From: Deltaproteobacteria bacterium
GTDB lineage: Bacteria; Desulfobacterota_B; Binatia; UBA9968
Assembly: GCA_005879255.1 (NCBI GenBank)
Contig: VBKY01000086.1
Location: forward strand, 1 to 42,804
Length of the DNA: 42,804 nucleotides
Reading direction: 5' to 3'
In this document: positions 8,402 through 16,565 of the stretch, piece by piece
How the letters are laid out: every line of letters starts with the position of its first letter
Position numbering within the stretch: the stretch's first letter is position 1
Notes under the pieces: generated by a model
What the model was told of the DNA's origin: nothing
What the model saw: only the letters and a program-made list of their open reading frames with translations
Databases searched by the model: none
Position numbers and translations under genes: made by a program

Positions 8402-9399
8402 TTCTCACCTCCGATGCCGTCAAGGCGGCTATAGTGCCGGATCACCTCGAGTACGCGGCAGGCATGACCCAGGCTCTCGTACCACGCCAGTACTTTGACC
8501 ATTCTCTTTCCTGCCTTGATGGTCGCACGCGAATCAAAGAGCAAGGATTGCCTGCACCCGATGACGTCAGACGAAACAATCGGATCATCGGTCACACCGA
8601 TCAACGTCGGCTGATCAGCCGCGGCGGCGCGCATGATCTCGTTCACTTGCTCGACCGTGACGTTGCTTTCCTGCATGACGCAGTTAAGATCCAGCAACCT
8701 TCATGAAAAGGAACCGCTCAACTTCCCGGCAAACTTTGGCAGAACAAACTCGACCCATCGCGCGGACTCATTATTGTTGGGAATAATATTCTCCGCCGCG
8801 GACCGGCTGCGGCGAAAGTCCTCGTGGGCATAATCCTGAAGCGACTGATCGCTGCTATAGGCATGGACCGTCGTCATCGACGCGCAGTCGACTCCCAGGG
8901 CTTGGTCCAGCGATCGCAATAAGAGCGCAAGCGCATTGGTCGTCGCAGAACCGGCCGAAATCATTTTGTCTGTGCTCGCGGCGCTGCTTTCATTGATTCC
9001 AGGTATGATGATCCGGTCGATCGGCTCGGCCGGCAGCGTCGAGAGAATGACCCGCCTGGCGCCGGCGCGCAAATGCGCTTCCATGTCGCGCCGACGCCGA
9101 TATCGGCCCGTGGCATCGACGACGCAGTCGACGTTCAGAACATCCCATGGAACCTCTTCCGGTCGTGCCAGCTGGAGCATTCTCGTGCGGAATTTCTCAT
9201 TGATCAGATAGTTGTCTTGGAGCTCGCAGGGCGGTTCTTCCACACCGTCACTCTTGAGCAGGTACTGGATGATTTCCGGTTTGCCGATATCGGCCACGGC
9301 GACGATTTCGATATCATCTTTTTCCAGAGCCAGGTGATACAGGTGCCGACCAATCTGGCCCAGGCCCATAATGCCGATACGGATTTTCCCGTTACGCAT
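8398..9399 (-). pseudogene. GAPDH paralogue without catalytic cysteine, interrupted by an in-frame TGA
   Basis: The N-terminal 232 residues (9399 to 8701) and the C-terminal ~99 residues (8697 to 8398) are in the same frame, separated only by TGA at 8701-8703. The start at 9399 has GGAGGTGG 4 bp upstream. The NAD-binding motif is kept (IMGLGQIGRH), as are the His179 region (TVHAYSSDQ) and FRRSRSAAENIIP, but SNASCTTN is replaced by SAGSATTN, so the nucleophilic cysteine is Ala152. The C-terminal part keeps DDPIVSSDVIG and VLAWYES, though the usual NEWGYS is lost. At the TGA the loop equivalent to RVPVPDGS is also missing; another frame there reads MKVAGS, which resembles it, so two close indels or an assembly error are possible. 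It could be a real pseudogene, a recently broken non-catalytic protein, or an intact gene misassembled. Confidence 0.75.
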
Positions 9400-9901
9400 C
9401 TGGCCACCTCCGTTTCCGCAGAAATTAAGCTCCCGGGCTTTCTGTTATTCTATACTCGCGGACTTGAAAAATCGATCAATTTCGTCACTTCCGAATCCAA
9501 TCAGAGTTTCACCCGGATACAGCTTCGAATGATGGAAGGTGCCAATAGGCTTCCCTCGCTATTTTTGCTCTTTGGAAACGGTTGTGGTCCGATCGCAGGT
9601 ATCGAACTCGGCATCGGTTAGAACAGCAATGGAATTCAAAAGCTCCGAATGAGGTGCAATCGAGCGTTGTTGCTCTGAATCGCGCCGCTAAAACGGTCAA
9701 AGACTCGTTACACGTTCATTGGTTTGTTTTCTATAAATCGAATAGAATGCCAGTAGCTAGCGGATTCACTGGCAGGAGACTTCGGGAGAATTCAATTCAA
9801 CTACAGGGTTAACGACCTAGCGTTGAGCCCACCGATCAGTATCCGGCCATTAAAGAAATTCCTGAGTTCTGCATAATTTGTAAAACAACATCGAGGGCGA
9901 C
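9400..9901. other. Intergenic region upstream of the gap unit and the beta-propeller gene
   Basis: About 500 bp between divergent genes. It must hold the promoter of the GAPDH unit and that of the plus-strand ORF, but no boxes were convincing by eye. AT content rises towards 9901. No credible coding region was found. Confidence 0.5.
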
Positions 9902-10939
9902 GTGATACGCGACAAAAATGACTTGGCTGACACTTCTAGTATCGAGATCGAAGCAACTGATTATTCAGTTCAGAATCTTGCGCCGCCAAATAATTTACAA
10001 AGATTTGAAGGCGTAGCTTTTTCATTTTCGGGGAACATATTAGGTGTTGCTACTTCAGATACGAATAGTATTTTTCTATTTCGACGAAAACCAGACGGCC
10101 TATTCGAAGATACACCCTATTGGAGCATTAACGGACCTAGATCGGGACTTAACTATCCACACGATCTCTCATTCGCGCTGGCAGGCGATACCGAACTGCT
10201 CGCAGTTGCTCAACGTGCCGGATCAATTTCTATATATGAAAAAAATAAAACAAAGGATAATTATAGCACAGTGCCGGTTTTTGAGATTTGCGGGCCGGAG
10301 ACGAGATTGAATTACTCAGATGGCGTTGCTTTTGTCCCGCCAAATAATGACTACTTGGCGGCGTGCAATCTCAAAACTGGCAGAATATCCTTTTACCGTA
10401 AAACCTCAGGCTCGTCACTTAGCTTTAAATTAAAACCTGTCTTCGAATTGAAACACCGTAGCCTCGCTGATCCGGATGGATTGGCTTTTTCGCAATGCGG
10501 AAAATGGCTTGCCGTCGCCAATCATGGCAATCACACTGTAAGTATATTTCGACGTCGGGATACGATCCTCGCCAGAGGAAAATTAAAATACGGGCCTAGA
10601 CCGGTGACGACAATCGAAGATTCAGGATTACGCCATCCACATTCAGTAGCATTTACACCCGAGACTAACCATCTTGTCGTTACGAATGCGGGAGCCAATT
10701 ACTTCAGCGTATACCAGCCAAAAAGAGACGGTTCTAAAGTGCGCTGGTCTCAATCGCCTGTGTTACAGAAAACTGTTGGTCCCGATGATATTTTTAAAGA
10801 AGTTAATGCGCGCAATAAAATGGAAGGAGGGCCCAAGGGAGTTGCGATACATAAAAACAGTTTAGCGGTATGCAGTCCTGAATATGGAGTTAAGATTTAC
10901 TCGTTTCATGAAAATCTTTCAGATCGTTGTATTATTTGA
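9902..10939 (+). CDS. Beta-propeller-like protein (lactonase/YncE-like repeats)
   Basis: 345 residues from GTG 9902, with a GAGGGCGA stretch just upstream. No signal peptide is visible. About six repeats of 45-60 residues can be read, each with a G/D-[VL]-[AS]-F-x..-LAVA...-[IV]-S-[IV]-[FY] pattern: GVAFSFSGNILGVATSD, DLSFALAGDTELLAVAQ, GVAFVPPNNDYLAACN, GLAFSQCGKWLAVANHG, SVAFTPETNHLVVTNAG and GVAIHKNSLAVCSPEYG. This is typical of six- or seven-bladed propellers of the lactonase, YncE or NHL kind. Base and codon use are clearly more AT-rich than in the neighbours, suggesting recent acquisition. The function is unknown; such proteins bind ligands or partners or act as lactonases. An attC-like sequence follows 50 bp downstream. 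Confidence 0.75.
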   Translation: MIRDKNDLADTSSIEIEATDYSVQNLAPPNNLQRFEGVAFSFSGNILGVATSDTNSIFLFRRKPDGLFEDTPYWSINGPRSGLNYPHDLSFALAGDTELLAVAQRAGSISIYEKNKTKDNYSTVPVFEICGPETRLNYSDGVAFVPPNNDYLAACNLKTGRISFYRKTSGSSLSFKLKPVFELKHRSLADPDGLAFSQCGKWLAVANHGNHTVSIFRRRDTILARGKLKYGPRPVTTIEDSGLRHPHSVAFTPETNHLVVTNAGANYFSVYQPKRDGSKVRWSQSPVLQKTVGPDDIFKEVNARNKMEGGPKGVAIHKNSLAVCSPEYGVKIYSFHENLSDRCII

Positions 10940-10989
10940 CTGCATACAGAAAACATATGGATTGGCCTGCAGGGATAGAACCCGTAATT

Positions 10990-11049
10990 GTTTAATCGCC
11001 TGCCGAACCGTCAACCTGAGTTGAAATCGACTCAAGCGGCTTGTTAGGT
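10990..11049 (+). other. attC-like 60-bp sequence (possible integron cassette recombination site)
   Basis: The 60 bp begin with GTTTAAT (six of seven matches to RYYYAAC) and end with GTTAGGT (full match to GTTRRRY). The right end reads AAGCGGCTTGTTAGG, a common attC arm. The centre can fold: GAGTTGA and TCGACTC pair with one wobble. It sits directly 3' of an AT-rich foreign-looking ORF, as in a gene cassette. The left arm pairs poorly with the right arm, no integrase gene is present, and the match may be chance. Confidence 0.3.
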
Positions 11050-11117
11050 CCCCATAACCTCATTTAATCCTTCAACTTTACTAGTTCCTCCGGAGACAAG
11101 CTTCCCGATCCTTTCAA

Positions 11118-12014
11118 TTAAAGAAGCAGCGCCATTCTTCTCAATCTGCGCCGAAGCCAGGACTCACTTTCCAACCGCTGCGTTTCACGGCACTCGAGAC
11201 TTCTCACCCGTTTAATCACGTCGTTCTTTGGAAATGATTTCGTGCCCTCTTCCGTCGCCTGTTGCTCTACCTGCCGCTGCTCGTTTTTTGAAGCATCTTC
11301 GACCGCGGCAGAACGTTCCGCGGTCACCTTAGATTTGGCATCGTCTCGAGCCTGAGCGGTTTCTTTCTTTACGTAGACTGTAATTGCCATGGTGCCGTTT
11401 TGTTCATCAAAAACAGCCCTGCTACCCTCTTGTTCATCCTTCCGGACTCTCTGCTTAAGTATCCCGGCGCATTCTGAGACAGACACGTACTGACCCAAAG
11501 GGACCCAGCCCTGGCCGGCGCCCTCGGGCGGAGAAAGACTTTTCGCCGGTGAAACCTCAAGTTTTTCCACCAGTGTCCATACGGTGATCAATTGCGGTTC
11601 GCTTTTGCCCGCATAAATAAGGACGAGGACCATCACAGCTGCCGCTATGGTATATCCCGCCCACTTCCTGGAAAAATACCGGCGTCCCTTCAGGATTTCG
11701 GCCGTCTTGCTCCCCAGGTTCGCATGACGGGGGCGTGAAGTCTTACGGGGCTTAGTCGCCGCGGGGGTATGAGCGCGCGTTTTTGGTTTTTGAATGAACT
11801 CTTGATCGTAGCGGTGGCGACGCTCGGCGTTTCCGAGAACTGCATAGGCTTCATTGATTTGCCGGAGTTTTTCCGTAGCTTCTGCTTTCTCGCCCGCCGT
11901 GGAAAAGAGGTCCGGATGATATCGTTTAACGCACTCTCGATAAGCTGATTTAATTTCATCGGCGCTCGCGGAGCGCCCCACACCGAGAACCTGATAGAAG
12001 TTCGCATCACTCAT
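11118..12014 (-). CDS. Membrane-anchored J-domain (DnaJ-like) protein
   Basis: 298 residues. Residues 4-72 form a J domain: FYQVLGVGRSASADEIKSAY, the HPD motif at residues 33-35 (KRYHPDLF), and the helix QINEAYAVLGNAERRHRYD. J domains stimulate the ATPase of DnaK-type Hsp70s. There is no G/F region or zinc-finger domain, so it is a class III co-chaperone. A basic linker follows, then one transmembrane helix at about 119-136 (GYTIAAAVMVLVLIYAG), which by the positive-inside rule leaves the J domain in the cytoplasm. The C-terminal ~160 residues have no recognised domain and include a charged, Q/E-rich helical stretch and the basic end RRRLRRMALLL. It lies downstream of the coiled-coil/SH3 gene in the same direction, but 468 bp apart. 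Confidence 0.85.
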   Translation of the reverse strand: MSDANFYQVLGVGRSASADEIKSAYRECVKRYHPDLFSTAGEKAEATEKLRQINEAYAVLGNAERRHRYDQEFIQKPKTRAHTPAATKPRKTSRPRHANLGSKTAEILKGRRYFSRKWAGYTIAAAVMVLVLIYAGKSEPQLITVWTLVEKLEVSPAKSLSPPEGAGQGWVPLGQYVSVSECAGILKQRVRKDEQEGSRAVFDEQNGTMAITVYVKKETAQARDDAKSKVTAERSAAVEDASKNEQRQVEQQATEEGTKSFPKNDVIKRVRSLECRETQRLESESWLRRRLRRMALLL

Positions 12015-12482
12015 AAGTCAATAAACAATACAAAGCGGATTTTGGCCAAGCATACGCTTTGGCTTGGCGATTTCGCTCATTACCTACTGGATCTTATAAC
12101 ATACAGTAGCGTCATCCTTCAGCAATGCTGCGACGTGCGGCAAAGCACGACGAGCAAAGAAAACAAGGCGGAGTTATCCTTGAATATACGAAATCAGTTC
12201 ACATAGGTCAGCTGCAATATTTCTCACAGATTGCTGAAGACCACGCCGTTCGCCCTTGGAGAACCGCAGGCGAACAAGTGTTGTCATTAAATCAATGACG
12301 GGTCGGTAATGGGGTCTGAGTGTCGAGTGGGCTCGCGTCTTTATCTGGGATCTTCAAATTTTGCTATCACACGGTTTACGCATCTGTGCTGGTCCGTGAA
12401 CTCAAAGATGTCCGCGATCCGTTTTTGAACAGATCTAAAAGTCGGCTGCATTCCCATTTGCCCGGTTGATAATGCGCACCGG
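12015..12482. other. Intergenic region
   Basis: 468 bp between two minus-strand genes. No credible reading frame, RNA gene or strong repeat was seen. It presumably contains the promoter of the J-domain gene. Confidence 0.5.
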
Positions 12483-14465
12483 TCAGTTCTGGCCAATTCG
12501 TACGGCCGCCTCTTGGCGTATGAAACCCGGCGGCCGGCCGTGCTTCGAGCGAACCTCTAACCAACCGTTGCTGGAGTCCACAACATTGAGCTTCATTCCC
12601 GGGCCGATGTTGGCGATCAGAGGTGCGTTTTCGCTCGGCCCGCCGTAAACCCGGGTCGGGCGAACAGTTTCAAATGTGCCCCGGAGGCGCGGCGCTGATT
12701 TTGTCTGAGATGTTGAGATAGGATCGGCTGTGTATTCGTCAGAACTTGTTTCAGGCGGAACTGCAGACTCTTCCGACATTAAAAATCTAGTTCCCAGAAT
12801 TCCCATGGTGACTATGCTCGCGATCACAATAGCAATCGCGGGAACCGCTCGGAAACGCCATTTTCGCTTGACCGAAGTCCGATCAACCCAACTCGATGCT
12901 TCTTCCTTTGCGGCATGGATTTCCGCTGCCGGGTCGGCTGAAACATGATCCGTTGGCTTGCCGCTGCTCTCACTGGAGCCGTGGTTCAGTAATTTTGTTT
13001 CCGAGATTGCGATCTCGGATGGCGTTAGTTCACCGACATTGGTCGCTGAAGAGTTACCCAGGTTCGAGGATAATTCGGCGACAGCATTTGGCGCGCTTTG
13101 AAGAACCATTGCACCATCGCAATCCGACGCGAGGCACGACGAAACCGCGATAGCTTCGCGATTGGCGGCAAGCTCCTCTGACCCCAGGCGTTTTACAGCG
13201 ATGAGGCGCGCATGCTCCATTTGTAGTTCGTCGAGCTGCTGCCGGAGGATACTCACCTGTCTCTGGTTTTCCTCGCCGGCGGCGAGGCGCTCCTGCCAAC
13301 GGGAGATCTCCTCCCCAAGCCGGCGATTTTCGTCGGCCAACCCCTGACAGACGCGATCCGTTTCCCGTAAACGCTCGTGAGTATCCTCGAGCGCTTGGAC
13401 CTGGTTTTTGCCTTCGGAGAGTTCGCGTTCCAAGTCGACGATCAGTGCTTCCAACTTCTGTTGCTGCTCCTTATAAATCAACTCGCGAGATTCAACATTG
13501 GCTAGTTGTTGTGGTGTGATCTCTATTTTCCGAGCCTTCGATTGGCTGTCTTCCAGCTGTCGTTTGAAATCGGCAACCTCGGCTTCCAGACCCGCGCAAC
13601 GATCAGAAATTTCCTGATTTCGATGGGCCAATTCCTGCAATCGGGCTTCGCTCGCATTTAACTGAACGCGGTGGGTTTCAAGTTCTCGTTGCAAGGCTTG
13701 GTTTTCAAGGCGCAGCTTTTGATTCTCAAAGTGAATTTCCGAGGAGCGCCGTTCCGTGTTCTGAAGCTCTTTGATCGCTGCCGCGCTTTGTTCTAACTGC
13801 TGTTTCAATTCACCGGTTTCGTTTTGCAATTTCTCGTTGCAAACGGTCTCCTCCTGGTGGCGCTTCGCCGATTCACCGAGTTGCGACTGAGCCGTCTCGA
13901 GCTGTTCGTGAAAGTCCGTGATCTCCCGTTGAAGCTGCTGATTTTCAGCGACTAACTGCTGATTCTCCAACTGTAAATCATGTTGAACTGTGCGGAGCTC
14001 TTCAATGCGCTTTTCGCCGGCCGCAAGGTTGCTTGACAGCGCATCGGATTCTTCCAGCAGGGCCTTGTTGTTCGCCATCAGTTCATCTATTTGCCGCTTG
14101 GATTCGGCAAAACTGGTTTCTAATTGCGCGTGCAGTTGCTGGTTCTCGGCTTGCACAGTCAACAAACGATGTTGCTCGTTCTGACACTCTTCCAATGTTT
14201 TGTGACTTGCTTCTAGCTTGTTTGAAAGCGCGGCTACTTCTTTAGCGAGCTCCTCACTTTTAGTGATTAGCTCCATGGACAAGTGTGTTTCCGGGTGCTC
14301 GGTCTCGGTGGATAGGGCAATAGGCTTCGCCGTTTGCTTGCGTTTGAATTCGTCGAACTCACGTCGTTTGCTCCTAAGTTCCCGCTCTGAGCTGAAAAGA
14401 AACGAGCCTAAAAGGGTGATGGTTGCCCCAGAAAAAATGATCAGCCAAGAATACAGGTTTTCCAT
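12483..14465 (-). CDS. Two-TM coiled-coil protein with C-terminal bacterial SH3 domain
   Basis: 660 residues, ATG at 14465 with AGGAG 6 bp upstream. Residues 7-25 are a membrane helix (WLIIFSGATITLLGSFLF) followed by basic residues. About 65-430 is a very long heptad-rich coiled coil, rich in Q, E and L with repeated ENQQL words. A Ser/Glu-rich low-complexity linker follows. Residues 541-562 are a second membrane helix (AVPAIAIVIASIVTMGILG) preceded by KRKWRFR, and about 597-657 is an SH3_3-type domain (TRVYGGPSENAPLIANI, GWLEVRSKHGRPPGFI). The topology inferred is: coiled coil in the cytoplasm, SH3 domain in the periplasm, where such domains often bind peptidoglycan. No family with this architecture is recognised; a scaffold or cell-envelope role is inferred. 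Confidence 0.85.
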   Translation of the reverse strand: MENLYSWLIIFSGATITLLGSFLFSSERELRSKRREFDEFKRKQTAKPIALSTETEHPETHLSMELITKSEELAKEVAALSNKLEASHKTLEECQNEQHRLLTVQAENQQLHAQLETSFAESKRQIDELMANNKALLEESDALSSNLAAGEKRIEELRTVQHDLQLENQQLVAENQQLQREITDFHEQLETAQSQLGESAKRHQEETVCNEKLQNETGELKQQLEQSAAAIKELQNTERRSSEIHFENQKLRLENQALQRELETHRVQLNASEARLQELAHRNQEISDRCAGLEAEVADFKRQLEDSQSKARKIEITPQQLANVESRELIYKEQQQKLEALIVDLERELSEGKNQVQALEDTHERLRETDRVCQGLADENRRLGEEISRWQERLAAGEENQRQVSILRQQLDELQMEHARLIAVKRLGSEELAANREAIAVSSCLASDCDGAMVLQSAPNAVAELSSNLGNSSATNVGELTPSEIAISETKLLNHGSSESSGKPTDHVSADPAAEIHAAKEEASSWVDRTSVKRKWRFRAVPAIAIVIASIVTMGILGTRFLMSEESAVPPETSSDEYTADPISTSQTKSAPRLRGTFETVRPTRVYGGPSENAPLIANIGPGMKLNVVDSSNGWLEVRSKHGRPPGFIRQEAAVRIGQN

Positions 14466-14922
14466 AAAGTTCTCCTAAGCGAACCGGATCTTTTTCTACT
14501 TCCAAGAATTCTCTGAGTTGTGAGCAAGCACCCGATCTTTCTGCTGCTGCCGCTCCGGGAAGTGCGATTATTTGCCACCACGCTACTTAGCGAACCGGTA
14601 TGGTGCTGTTACGCCAAAGCTATGCCAATGGGCTATTCCCAGTGCTACGGGCTAAGCCATTACAAGATAAGAAGTTTTTATGATGCTACTGCGTTTACAG
14701 TAGCGATGTTTTGAACAAAATCGTGGATCGCGGAAAAAATGTAAGGGACTAATCAGAGAGCACGATAACTGGTGAAAGGAAAGAGCCAAATCGCCCGCTA
14801 ATCCCTGAATCGTATTACCAGCACGTGCCAGGATGGGAAAACGAGATCAACAAATGGACTGCCAAGCGCAGCTTTACGCATGTAACCGTCTGTGTTATCG
14901 ATCACCGACCGGTTGGAGGAGT
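14466..14922. other. Intergenic region
   Basis: About 460 bp between the coiled-coil gene and a decayed binding-protein gene. Short open stretches exist on both strands but none has a supported start or family pattern. GGAGGA at 14915-14920 is probably the old ribosome site of the pseudogene. Confidence 0.45.
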
Positions 14923-15490
14923 TTTGAGAATTGAAAAAGTTTTCGTCGCCGCAATCGCGCTTGCTTAGACTCATGTCAACCGCTTCAGCCGAACCGATCC
15001 GCATCGCCATGCCGTCAAAGAGCATGACGTTTTTAAAATTTCTATTCAGCCGACAAATTCGGTTTGTTCAAAAACGAAGGGCTTGAAGTGACCTTTCCAG
15101 TCGGCAAGCGGACGTGCAATTGGCCGGGTGGTTAGCGGCGAAATGGAGTACATCGCAGCGGGCGGCACCGTATTGTTGAAACCATGCGCGAACAAGCGAC
15201 TCAAGGGGCCGGTGGCCCTCGGGCAAGTGTTGGACTATGGAATACTGAAGGAAGTCCTAGCCGACATGAAAAGGTAGAGCGACACCGGCAAGCAATCTGA
15301 CGTGGTATAAGGAAGATTGATCAAAACCTATCTAAAAGTCGTCATCCCCGTGCCGTCAGCCAAGGCTCCAAACTGGGGCGTGGTTAGCGTCTTGGCGTGA
15401 AAAACTTTGCTGAAGTTGTTCTGTTCAAGATTCATAAACGTGAAAATCTAAGCCCAGACCGCGCTCGCGCAACGCGGCTTCGACTGACTA
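14923..15490 (+). pseudogene. Decayed NMT1-type substrate-binding protein gene
   Basis: Pieces of an NMT1 binding protein can be followed in order through several frames. TTG 14923, after GGAGGA, opens a signal-peptide-like stretch (RIEKVFVAAIALA) that ends in TAG. Another frame then gives AEPIRIAMPSKSMTFL, and the next FYSADKFGLFKNEGLEVTF, the classic first-lobe signature. Later fragments are GEMEYIAAGGTVLL and the tail ALAQRGFD. There are at least four stops or frameshifts and the remnant is shorter than a normal gene (about 190 versus 320 codons), so internal deletions are likely as well. It is a fossil, not a sequencing slip. Confidence 0.7.
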
Positions 15491-15529
15491 ATTCGGGTTG
15501 ACCACGCGCCTCTAGAGCCGGTCGCCGTC

Positions 15530-16489
15530 TCAGGGCAAGGTGAAGACGATCAGTTGGTCCGTGACTTCGCCCGATCCAGGTTTCAACGATCCGGCGGCGA
15601 TGTAAACATGTCCTCCGGTAGTCGCGGCGGAGGTCCCGTGCCGGCCCCCGGGCATTGGAGCGAGGGTTCTCCAGTTTTTTGTTTTCGGATCGTAGGCCTC
15701 GTTTTCGGCGAATGTATTTGGCGCAAGCTCGCCGCCCAACACCAGAACCATGCCCTCATAAAGCGTATAGGCGAGCCCGCTGCGCGCGGTCGGAAGCGGT
15801 GGTCCCGAGATCCAGGAGTTCGTCGCCGGGTCGTAGATGTCGTGCATATCCGTCTTGTCGTTGGACGCTCCGAAACGCCCCCCGACCGCATGGATTTTCC
15901 CTTCGGCGGCGACCAGCGCCATATGATCGCGCGCCTTGGGTAGCGGGGCGCGCTCACTCCACGCGTTGGTCGCCGGATCGTAGACTTGGTGCGTTGTGAC
16001 CGTCTGGCCTGCGGCGTTGCGTCCGCCGACCGCATGAATCTTGCCGTCGAGCACGGTCACACCGATCGAACCGAGGCCCACCTTGAGCGGGCTGAGCGAA
16101 CGCCAGCTATCCGCGGCGGGATCGTACTCAAGAACGTGAGGTTGACCGTCTTTATGGACCGAAGCGACAAACCCACCGACGGTGTAGATCTTGCCGTTCA
16201 CGACGGCGGTGCCGATGTGATCGAGCCCATGCGGCAGCGCCGCGCGCGTGCGCCAGCGATCGGTCGCAGGGTCGTATTCGTCGTGGTAGGTCCCCGCCAG
16301 GCCCTGCACGCTCCCGCCGATGACGTGAACTTTTGCGCCGACCGCCGCGAGCGCCACTTCGTTGCGCGCAATCGGGATCGGCGCTTTCATTGTCCAGCTT
16401 CCCTGCGATTGCGCGTGCGCGGTCGCTGCCAATGCCCCGAGCGCCACGGAGAGGGTGGCGCTTTGTAGAACCTTCAACCGGTTATGCAT
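15530..16489 (-). CDS. Secreted Kelch-repeat beta-propeller protein
   Basis: 319 residues, ATG at 16489 with AGGAGG 6 bp upstream. Residues 1-26 are a signal peptide (SATLSVALGALAAT, cleavage after AHA). The remainder is six Kelch repeats with the GG...YDP....W pattern: VHVIGGSVQG with YDPATDRW, IYTVGGFVAS with YDPAADSW, IHAVGGRNAA with YDPATNAW, IHAVGGRFGA with YDPATNSW, VLVLGGELAP with YDPKTKNW, and VYIAAGSLKP. Only the last blade lacks the GG pair. Such propellers mediate binding; no catalytic motif is evident. It is isolated: a decayed gene lies on one side and the amidohydrolase, co-directional and 76 bp upstream, on the other. Confidence 0.92.
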   Translation of the reverse strand: MHNRLKVLQSATLSVALGALAATAHAQSQGSWTMKAPIPIARNEVALAAVGAKVHVIGGSVQGLAGTYHDEYDPATDRWRTRAALPHGLDHIGTAVVNGKIYTVGGFVASVHKDGQPHVLEYDPAADSWRSLSPLKVGLGSIGVTVLDGKIHAVGGRNAAGQTVTTHQVYDPATNAWSERAPLPKARDHMALVAAEGKIHAVGGRFGASNDKTDMHDIYDPATNSWISGPPLPTARSGLAYTLYEGMVLVLGGELAPNTFAENEAYDPKTKNWRTLAPMPGGRHGTSAATTGGHVYIAAGSLKPGSGEVTDQLIVFTLP

Positions 16490-16565
16490 TGTTGCCTCCT
16501 GTCCGTTCTGAAGTTCCTCAACTCCGACATTTTGACTCGCGCAAATCTAACCGCCAGGTCAGCAA

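Noticed and set aside
7583..8434. Long plus-strand open frame (283 codons) opposite gap
   Set aside because: It is the antisense shadow of a highly conserved GAPDH gene, has no family similarity and no ribosome site.
8701..8703. Selenocysteine reading of the in-frame TGA
   Set aside because: No cysteine or selenocysteine is expected at this loop in GAPDH homologues, and the loop itself is deleted there, so a lesion is more likely.
9582..9812. Plus-strand 76-codon open frame upstream of the beta-propeller gene
   Set aside because: Low-quality composition, no ribosome site, no recognised motif.
10963..10990. T-arm-like words (GCAGGGATAGAACCCGT) suggesting a tRNA gene
   Set aside because: No anticodon or D arm and no acceptor pairing could be built; at most a chance match or fragment.
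14798..15025. Minus-strand 75-codon open frame
   Set aside because: It lies opposite the decayed SBP start, with no family pattern or ribosome site.
15554..16468. Several plus-strand frames opposite the Kelch gene
   Set aside because: Arginine/proline-rich shadows of a GC-rich minus-strand gene.
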